Below, piece after piece: positions 6,864 through 11,645 of a stretch of 12,658 nt of DNA. The notes beneath the pieces are model-generated. The model saw nothing but the letters and a program-made list of their open reading frames with translations, had not been told where the DNA came from and made no database searches. A program made the position numbers and the translations under genes. Every line of letters begins with the position of its first letter. The stretch's first letter is position 1. Source of the stretch: Chloroflexota bacterium (lineage in GTDB: Bacteria; Chloroflexota; Anaerolineae; B4-G1; DUEL01); the NCBI GenBank assembly GCA_017743275.1, contig JAGHZG010000007.1:1-12658 (forward strand). Direction: 5' to 3'.

Positions 6864-6888
6864 TCACGTTTCACGTTTCACGTTTCAC
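6864..6888. repeat. short heptamer array TCACGTT, ending in a stop codon
   Basis: Three perfect TCACGTT units (6864-6884) are followed by a partial TCAC (6885-6888). The TCA at 6885-6887 is the complement of the FBP aldolase/phosphatase stop codon. On the minus strand the array begins with that TGA, in phase. This is the same arrangement as at 3929-3975. Confidence 0.9.
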
Positions 6889-7982
6889 AGAATCGCCTCC
6901 CAGCGCCCCGCCAGTCTCTCCATGACCTGGGGGAGGGTGGTGTACTCCATTTCCTCCATCGGCAGCCGGTGGGGCTCAAAAGGGCCGTGGCGCCGGAAGT
7001 GGTCGGCGATGACGTTGCAGAGACGGCGCGCTTCGTCAAAGCCGGGGTCGTCAAACATATCCCGGGGCCCCACCAGCCGCCCTCCGGCAATCTGGAAGCC
7101 CAGGCAGACGACGCGCGGTGGGCCGTCAAACCGGCTGGGGGTGGCATGGTAGAGCGGTACGGGCATCAGCGGGCCGTAGTGGGAGCCCCGCATCCAGCCT
7201 TCCACGATGTGGGGCATGGTGAACGGCTCCAGCACCTCCCCGACGGCCGGAAAATCCCCCTGGCTGCGGACGATGCAGACGGGGTCGTCCTTGCCCACAT
7301 ACCGCCCGGCGATGAGAGCAAGACGCTGAGTGGAGGAAACGGCGGCAATCTCGCCCTTTTTGGTGTAGACGGCCTTGACCATGTAACGGCCCGGCGCGCC
7401 GATGAAGACCAGCAGGTCGTAGAGTTCCTCCGGCGTGTCAAAGAAGACCCGCCGATTCTCCTTGACATCGTGGACCTCAAAGCGAAAGCCGTCGTGCATG
7501 GCCGGGGAGATAACCAGACCGGCGGTGTTGAAAGGGTCGGCGAACATCCTGTAGAGGGGGAGATTCCAGGCCCCGGCGGAGGTTTTATCCGCCATAAAGA
7601 TGAGCACCGGCTCGGAGGGCCGCTCCGTGAACTCCATCTCCGCCACGCCGGGGCCCATGCCTTTGACGTTACCAGCGAAAGCGTCCGCCAGCAGGTCCTG
7701 CCCGGCGCCGTAGAGTTTCAGCCCTCTGGCAACATCCGTGCAGGCCTCAAAGGTCTCCCATGCCAGGCGGTGAATCTCCGGGCTATCCACCCCCTTCCGA
7801 TGGGTCATGACGAGTTGCAGGTCGTCGCCACAGGCGGTGACGTGAAAATCTACGATGAGGTCATCCTTCACCGCCGCTTCCAGTCGGTCCTCCGCCTCCT
7901 CTATCAGTTCGTCATAGACGCTGGAGTGGCCAACGAACCCGCCAACGTCGGCCTTGATGACGCTGAGGGTGATACGGTCCAT
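6885..7982 (-). CDS. fbp: class V fructose-1,6-bisphosphate aldolase/phosphatase
   Basis: This is the archaeal-type bifunctional gluconeogenic enzyme. It condenses glyceraldehyde-3-phosphate and dihydroxyacetone phosphate to fructose-1,6-bisphosphate and then removes the 1-phosphate in the same Mg2+-containing active site. The length (365 residues) matches the family. The metal and substrate residues known from the archaeal structures appear in order: Asp12 and His19 in KADVGGFVGHS, Asp53-Asp54 in CGDDLQL, Gln95, Asp132-Lys133 in ADKTSAGAWN, and Tyr206-x-x-Lys209 in VYTKKGEIAAVSSTQ, whose Lys fits the Schiff-base lysine. KDDP (231-234) and FTMPHIVEGWMRGSHYGPLMP (254-274) are also conserved. 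SD GAGGAGG is correctly placed before the ATG. The enzyme is common in archaea and deep-branching, often thermophilic, bacteria including Chloroflexota. Its stop codon lies in a heptamer repeat. Confidence 0.96.
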   Translation of the reverse strand: MDRITLSVIKADVGGFVGHSSVYDELIEEAEDRLEAAVKDDLIVDFHVTACGDDLQLVMTHRKGVDSPEIHRLAWETFEACTDVARGLKLYGAGQDLLADAFAGNVKGMGPGVAEMEFTERPSEPVLIFMADKTSAGAWNLPLYRMFADPFNTAGLVISPAMHDGFRFEVHDVKENRRVFFDTPEELYDLLVFIGAPGRYMVKAVYTKKGEIAAVSSTQRLALIAGRYVGKDDPVCIVRSQGDFPAVGEVLEPFTMPHIVEGWMRGSHYGPLMPVPLYHATPSRFDGPPRVVCLGFQIAGGRLVGPRDMFDDPGFDEARRLCNVIADHFRRHGPFEPHRLPMEEMEYTTLPQVMERLAGRWEAIL

Positions 7983-8037
7983 CTTTCCCTCCTCTGTTCT
8001 GTCCGGTCTGTCACAGTGGGGTTTCGTAGCACAGGAG

Positions 8038-8181
8038 GTAACTACCTGCCCGAATCGGCTTGCAGGTAACGTAGCGCAGGCTGTCAGCCTGTATGCAGGC
8101 CTGGCGGCCTGCGCTACAGGGGCAATATCTTTGCTGCATCCTGGATAGCGCTTGCCCAGAGGATCCCTGGGAGGTAGTTAC
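8038..8181. mobile_element. second MITE-like element, related ends to 6650-6813
   Basis: GTAACTACCT (8038-8047) and AGGTAGTTAC (8172-8181) are perfect 10-bp inverted repeats. The left end continues GTAACTACCTGCCCG..TCGGCTTG, matching the left end of the 6650 element (GTAACTACCTACCCG..CCGGCTTG), so the two share more than the terminal bases. The interior differs: TACCTGC/GCAGGTA (8043-8049/8062-8068) and the two hairpins listed at 8071-8117. No coding capacity. Confidence 0.55.
8071..8117. repeat. double-hairpin palindrome GTAGCGCAGG..CCTGCGCTAC
   Basis: A 10-bp perfect outer inverted repeat (8071-8080/8108-8117) encloses two competing inner hairpins, CAGGCT-GTC-AGCCTG (8077-8091) and GCAGGCC-TGGC-GGCCTGC (8095-8112). 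The parts resemble those of the element at 3823-3909. Confidence 0.8.
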
Positions 8182-8202
8182 TACGGGAGTAAGTATTCAC
8201 GC

Positions 8203-8268
8203 CGATTGAAATCGCCCTTCCTGGACACTTTGTGCCAGGTGTCGGCTTTCGCCGACACGCTTCCCATT
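8203..8268 (+). repeat. palindromic intergenic repeat, copy 3 of 3 (best preserved)
   Basis: CGAT-TGAA-ATCG (8203-8214) is followed by GGACAC..GTGCC (8223-8235) and by a perfect 8-bp hairpin GTGTCGGC-TTTC-GCCGACAC (8239-8258). The three hairpins recur in the same order at 136-202 (minus strand) and 6682-6745. Confidence 0.75.
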
Positions 8269-8314
8269 TGTGTGAAAGGGCAGCGAAGCCGCCGCTCCCA
8301 ACCCCCTATCGGCG

Positions 8315-9472
8315 CTACTTGAGTTTCTCCTCCCCACCGAAGGGCCGGTAGGGGCTCAGTTGATCCAGAATCTCCCGGTCTTCCGGGGTGAGGCTGTTTT
8401 GTACCATCCGGGTCAGAAGGACGCCGACGCCCGGCCCCAGCATGTACCCCTGTCCGCACATCCCGACGGCATAGATGTACCCCTCCAGTTCCCGCGCCCA
8501 GCCGATGATGGGAAAGCCGTCAGGGGTCATCGGATAAAGGCCCCGCCAGGTACGCCGCACTTTGATGTTGGCCAGTTTCGGCACCAGGTCCACCATCCGC
8601 CGGGCAATCATAGGCAGGAAGACGGAGGTCTCCCGGCGGTCGGTGCCGATGATGGGTGGTTCAGGGGTGATGCAGAAGACAACGGGGCCGGGCTTGTGCT
8701 GGTAGAAGTAGTAGTTCTTGGAGCCCTCAGCGGGGCGGATGTCCACCACCATCGGCTCCAGGAAACGGGCGACAGGTTCGGTGATGCCCGCCTCATGGCA
8801 ATCCGGGGTCACGGGGACGTCCAGCCCGGCCATCTGGGCCACCGCCCGCGCCCAGGGGCCGGCAGCGTTGATCACCACCTCGGTGGCATAGCCGCCCCGG
8901 TCGGTCCGCACGCCCACGACCCGTCCCCGGCGGCGGATGATGCCGGTGACCCGCTCTCGGAAGTGGAACTCGGCGCCCCGCTCCCGCGCCCGTATGTAGA
9001 ACGCGTGCGCTGTCAGCAACGGAGAGGCTGAACCGTCACCCGGGGAGTACGTCCCGCCGATCAGCCCCTCCGGATTCAGGTCCGGGATGACCTGCAGAAG
9101 GTCGTCCCGGTCCAGCCAGCGGATGTTCAGCCCGTAGGACTGCTGGACTTTCAGCAGGCTCTTGAGGACTTGCTCCTCCTGCTGCCGGTAGGCGACGAAG
9201 GAGTACCCGCCCTGGTACCATTCAATGTTGTCTCCATAGATCTCCTCCCAGGTGGAGAAAATCTCTATGGACTTCAGGCAGAGGCGGATTTTGGCGGGGT
9301 CAGAGTGAGTGGCGCGGATGCCGCCGATGGCGGCCTTGTTGGAGCCCTGTCCGGGACTGGCGAACTGGTCAATCACCAGAACTTTCAGGCCGGCATCGGC
9401 CATAAAGAACGCTGCGGGCAGGCCGATGCTCCCGGCGCCGACAATCACGACGTCGTAGGTCTGGGTGGTCAC
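8315..9472 (-). CDS. FAD-dependent oxidoreductase, DAO family (sarcosine oxidase beta-like)
   Basis: The 385-residue protein belongs to the D-amino-acid oxidase/glycine oxidase/sarcosine oxidase superfamily, flavoproteins that oxidise the C-N bond of amino acids or N-methyl compounds. The N-terminal dinucleotide-binding fold is YDVVIVGAGSIGLPAAFFMADAG (GAGSIG 12-17) with Asp35 at the ribose-binding position. INAAGPWA (201-208), PMTPDGFPIIG (314-324) and GMCGQGYMLGPGVG (337-350) are typical FAD contacts. The substrate is not predictable. I chose GTG at 9470-9472 because GGAGGT lies 5 nt upstream and the Rossmann fold starts a few residues later. A longer frame opening at 9595 only translates the heptamer repeats. 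The usual sarcosine oxidase alpha, gamma and delta partners are not nearby. Confidence 0.9.
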   Translation of the reverse strand: MTTQTYDVVIVGAGSIGLPAAFFMADAGLKVLVIDQFASPGQGSNKAAIGGIRATHSDPAKIRLCLKSIEIFSTWEEIYGDNIEWYQGGYSFVAYRQQEEQVLKSLLKVQQSYGLNIRWLDRDDLLQVIPDLNPEGLIGGTYSPGDGSASPLLTAHAFYIRARERGAEFHFRERVTGIIRRRGRVVGVRTDRGGYATEVVINAAGPWARAVAQMAGLDVPVTPDCHEAGITEPVARFLEPMVVDIRPAEGSKNYYFYQHKPGPVVFCITPEPPIIGTDRRETSVFLPMIARRMVDLVPKLANIKVRRTWRGLYPMTPDGFPIIGWARELEGYIYAVGMCGQGYMLGPGVGVLLTRMVQNSLTPEDREILDQLSPYRPFGGEEKLK

Positions 9473-9485
9473 AGGAGACCTCCGG

Positions 9486-9569
9486 GAAGCGTGAAGCGTG
9501 AAACGTGAAACGTGAAACGTGAAACGTGAAGCGTGAAACGTGAAACGTGAAACGTGAAGCGTGAAGCGT
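9486..9569. repeat. 12-unit tandem heptamer array, GAA(A/G)CGT
   Basis: Twelve units of GAAACGT or GAAGCGT span exactly 84 bp. The G variants are units 1, 2, 7, 11 and 12, at both ends and the middle. The array occupies the gap between the mltG stop (9574-9576, four bases away) and the Shine-Dalgarno of the FAD oxidoreductase (about 9478-9483). Confidence 0.97.
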
Positions 9570-9573
9570 GATG

Positions 9574-10749
9574 TCAGGGGACGGTGCCACCACACGAGGC
9601 GTAGTTGGCGTTGTGTTCTGCTTCGGTGCGGGCGAAGAGGTGGCTACCGTCGTTCTTGTGACAGTCGGCGATGAAGTAGAAGTAGTCGGTCTGGGCCGGG
9701 AAGGCCGATGCCTGGATGGATGCCAGGCCCGGACTGCAGATGGGGCCCGGAGGCAGGCCGGGGTAGCGGTAGGTGTTATACGGGTGGTCTATGTCGGCCA
9801 GGGAGTTGATGCCCAGTTCGTCAAAGTAGAGCCGACGCCACCAGGTCCCCCTCCGTTCGTCGTAGCCCAGGGCATACTGGACAGTGGGGTCGGCGTTGAG
9901 AAGCCAGCCGTTCCGCAGCCGGTTAAAGAAGACGCCGGCGATGATGGGCCGCTCCTCCGGAATGACCGCCTCCCGCTCCACCAGCGAGGCCAGGGTGACC
10001 AGTTGGTGGACGGTCAGGCCCTGGTTGGCGGCGCTCAACCGCATCTCCTCGGTCACCCGCGCGTCAAAGATCGCCAGCATGCGCGCCACCACGTCGTAGG
10101 CCGTCACCTCCTCCGGCAGGCGGTAGGTCTCCGGGAACAGGTATCCCTCCAGCGTGGCCTCCGGCGGCAGGTCGGCCAGGAAGGGATAGTTCTTCAGGTC
10201 GGTCTCCCGCCAACCGATGGTCGCCAGGGCGATGAAATCCGCCTCGGGGATGCCGGTCTGGGCGGCGACGGTGGCGGCGACCTCCTCCAGGCGGAGCCCC
10301 TCACGGACCGTGAGCACCCGCTCCGGGCGCCGACCGCTCTGCAGCGCCTCGGCGATCTGAGGGATGGTCATCGTCTGGCGCAGGGTGTAGGTGCCGGCCT
10401 CCAGGCCAGCGTCCATGCCCTTATACTGCAGGTATCGCCGGAAGAGTTCAGCGTTGGAGATGAGGCCGGCCTCCTGGAGCCGCCGGGCCACCTCCGCCGC
10501 GGTCTCGCCGGGCTGGACGACGAAGGTGACCGGGGTGTTATCGGTGCCGGCGGGGCGCTGGAGTTCCTCCGCGTGCATCTGGATGTAGGTCTCCAGAGCA
10601 ACCTCTCTGGGGGAACCTGCTGCGCTGATGTTGCAGATAGAGAGACCCAGCGCTCCGGTCTGGCGGAACGCCCAGAAACTCCCGCCAACGATGACCCCAA
10701 CCGAAGCCAAAGCCAGCAGAAAGGCAACAACGCGGGTTGTCTGTTTCAT
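9574..10749 (-). CDS. mltG: endolytic murein transglycosylase MltG
   Basis: MltG is an inner-membrane lytic transglycosylase that cuts nascent peptidoglycan strands and sets their length. The 391-residue protein has one N-terminal membrane anchor (about 6-25, VVAFLLALASVGVIVGGSFW), a LysM-like region (75-145, VTFVVQPGETAAEVARRLQEAGLI), and the YceG catalytic domain: LEGYLFPETY (200-209), LVTLASLVEREA (250-261) with Glu258 at the catalytic position, LNADPTVQYALG (284-295), YNTYRYPGLPPGPICSPG (324-341) and FIADCHKNDGSHLFARTEAEHN (359-380). The ATG at 10747-10749 is supported by GAGGTGA just upstream; the frame is open further, but only through an octamer repeat. It is downstream of ruvX, as in many bacteria where yqgF and mltG are neighbours. 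Confidence 0.96.
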   Translation of the reverse strand: MKQTTRVVAFLLALASVGVIVGGSFWAFRQTGALGLSICNISAAGSPREVALETYIQMHAEELQRPAGTDNTPVTFVVQPGETAAEVARRLQEAGLISNAELFRRYLQYKGMDAGLEAGTYTLRQTMTIPQIAEALQSGRRPERVLTVREGLRLEEVAATVAAQTGIPEADFIALATIGWRETDLKNYPFLADLPPEATLEGYLFPETYRLPEEVTAYDVVARMLAIFDARVTEEMRLSAANQGLTVHQLVTLASLVEREAVIPEERPIIAGVFFNRLRNGWLLNADPTVQYALGYDERRGTWWRRLYFDELGINSLADIDHPYNTYRYPGLPPGPICSPGLASIQASAFPAQTDYFYFIADCHKNDGSHLFARTEAEHNANYASCGGTVP

Positions 10750-10766
10750 TCTCACCTCGTCGGAGT

Positions 10767-10826
10767 ACCGAAGGCACAAAGGGGAGTGGACATTGGCAAT
10801 GCCTTGTGTCTTCGTGTCTTTGTGGT
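10767..10826. repeat. octamer-type repeat, degenerate inverted copy
   Basis: GTGTCTTC (10806-10813), GTGTCTTT (10814-10821) and GTGGT (10822-10826) match the right arms of the two hairpins at 11504-11632. ACCGAAGGCACAAAGG (10767-10782) is a decayed left arm. It lies between mltG and the DUF2283 gene. Confidence 0.75.
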
Positions 10827-10831
10827 GATTT

Positions 10832-11074
10832 CTAACCGACAGGAGCGGGGACGCGCGGGCCAATCAGGGCGATCTGAGATAGTGGCAGGGATTCCACTTC
10901 CAGCCGGGTCAGGTTGACGATGCGGCTGGCATGCTGGATGTCAATTCCGACCAGATGACCGTCGGCATCAAAGTCCAGCACCACGCCCGGCGCGACCTCC
11001 CGCGAATCCACGCTGGTCCGTTCGGAAAGGTCAATGTAGAGCGAATCGGTATCTGGATAGTAATGGAATTTCAC
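10832..11074 (-). CDS. DUF2283 family protein
   Basis: The 80-residue protein matches the DUF2283 pattern: MKFHYYPDTDSLYIDLSE, then a variable turn, then VAPGVVLDFDADGHLVGIDIQHAS. The family is small, soluble and of unknown function; members are sometimes found near toxin-antitoxin genes. The C-terminal third (RLEVESLPLSQIALIGP) is less typical. The GTG start at 11072-11074 overlaps the ruvX stop by 4 nt (GTGA), with AGGTGA about 5 nt upstream inside ruvX, so translational coupling to ruvX is very likely. No toxin-like partner (DUF4258, for example) is adjacent. Confidence 0.88.
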   Translation of the reverse strand: MKFHYYPDTDSLYIDLSERTSVDSREVAPGVVLDFDADGHLVGIDIQHASRIVNLTRLEVESLPLSQIALIGPRVPAPVG

Positions 11075-11493
11075 GGCTTCACCTGTTTTCTGGCTTCCAG
11101 GAACCCCTGCAGCAGGACGGCGGCTGCGACGGCGTCCACTTCGCCGCGTCGTCGGCGCTTTCCGGGGCGGACGGTCTCCAGAATCTCCTGGGCGGCGACG
11201 GTGGTGTAGCGCTCGTCCCACAACTCCACCGGCACGTCCAGCGCGTCCGCCAGCGCCTGCGCGTACGTCTCCACCCAGCGGGCCTGAGGGCCCACCTCGC
11301 CCCGCAGAGTCAGCGGCCGCCCGACAATCACCCGCTCGGCGCCGTATTCGGCCACCAGGCGGGCAATGGCGGCGAAGTCCTCGGCGCGGGACTTCCGCTC
11401 CACCACCCCCACCGGTCGGGCCACCGTCCCGCTGGGGTCGCTGACCGCCACCCCAATCCGCCGTTCACCCAGGTCCAGTGCCAGCACCCGCAT
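11071..11493 (-). CDS. ruvX: RuvX/YqgF family putative Holliday junction resolvase
   Basis: The 140-residue protein has the RNase H-like fold of YqgF: MRVLALDLGERRIGVAVSDP (1-20) with Asp7 as the first metal ligand, ERVIVGRPL (53-61), ELWDERYTTVAAQEIL (90-105) and VDAVAAAVLLQGFL (119-132) with the final conserved Asp120. The family is linked to processing of pre-16S rRNA and to Holliday junction resolution; the in vivo role differs between species. The ATG at 11491-11493 gives the canonical N terminus. The upstream Shine-Dalgarno is weak (AAGAAC), and the leader consists of octamer repeats. The stop codon overlaps the start of the DUF2283 gene. Confidence 0.94.
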   Translation of the reverse strand: MRVLALDLGERRIGVAVSDPSGTVARPVGVVERKSRAEDFAAIARLVAEYGAERVIVGRPLTLRGEVGPQARWVETYAQALADALDVPVELWDERYTTVAAQEILETVRPGKRRRRGEVDAVAAAVLLQGFLEARKQVKP

Positions 11494-11503
11494 GTTCTTG
11501 AGA

Positions 11504-11632
11504 ACCACCAAGACACGAAGGGGGAAATTAACAACAAACAAATCTTTGTGTCTTCGTGTCTTCGTGGTAAAAATCTCAGAACCACCAAGACACGAAGGCA
11601 CGAAGTTTTTTGTGTCTTCGTGTCTTCGTGGT
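11504..11632. repeat. two tandem hairpins built of 8-bp repeats
   Basis: ACCACCAAGACACGAAG occurs at 11504-11520 and again at 11581-11597. CTTCGTGTCTTCGTGGT occurs at 11552-11568 and again at 11616-11632. Each left copy pairs with the following right copy over 17 positions with one mismatch (loops of 31 and 18 nt). The right arms are 8-bp tandem repeats, GTGTCTTC twice plus GTGGT. The block fills the gap between ruvX and the baseplate-like gene. CACGAAGACACGAAG-type repeats are, to my knowledge, found in many unrelated bacterial genomes. Confidence 0.92.
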
Positions 11633-11645
11633 GAAAACCAAAACC

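Larger units (their letters stand above)
7983..8314. other. repeat-filled intergenic region between FAD oxidoreductase and FBPA/P
   Basis: The 332 bp have no gene. They hold the Shine-Dalgarno of fbp (about 7987-7993), a 144-bp inverted-repeat element (8038-8181), and the best-preserved copy of the 65-bp palindromic repeat (8203-8268). The 45 bp before the oxidoreductase stop codon show nothing I can name. No clear promoter or T-tailed terminator was found. Confidence 0.7.

Noticed and set aside
6969..8069. Plus-strand open frame of 366 codons opposite fbp
   Set aside because: It is an antisense shadow of an FBP aldolase/phosphatase with all active-site residues.
9473..9595. 41-residue N-terminal extension of the FAD oxidoreductase rich in SRFTFHV/HASRFT repeats
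   Set aside because: It is only the translated heptamer array. A GTG with a good Shine-Dalgarno sits just before the Rossmann motif.
10750..10863. N-terminal extension of MltG containing HHKDTKTQG
   Set aside because: It translates the octamer repeat. The ATG at 10749 has its own Shine-Dalgarno and starts the membrane anchor.
9568..10917. Plus-strand open frame of 449 codons opposite mltG
   Set aside because: It is an antisense shadow of a well-supported MltG, starts in the heptamer array and has no Shine-Dalgarno.
11581..11632. Intrinsic terminator downstream of the baseplate-like gene
   Set aside because: The hairpin is strong, but its six T residues lie in the loop and no T-run follows the stem in the minus direction. 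The sequence is better explained as a repeat copy.
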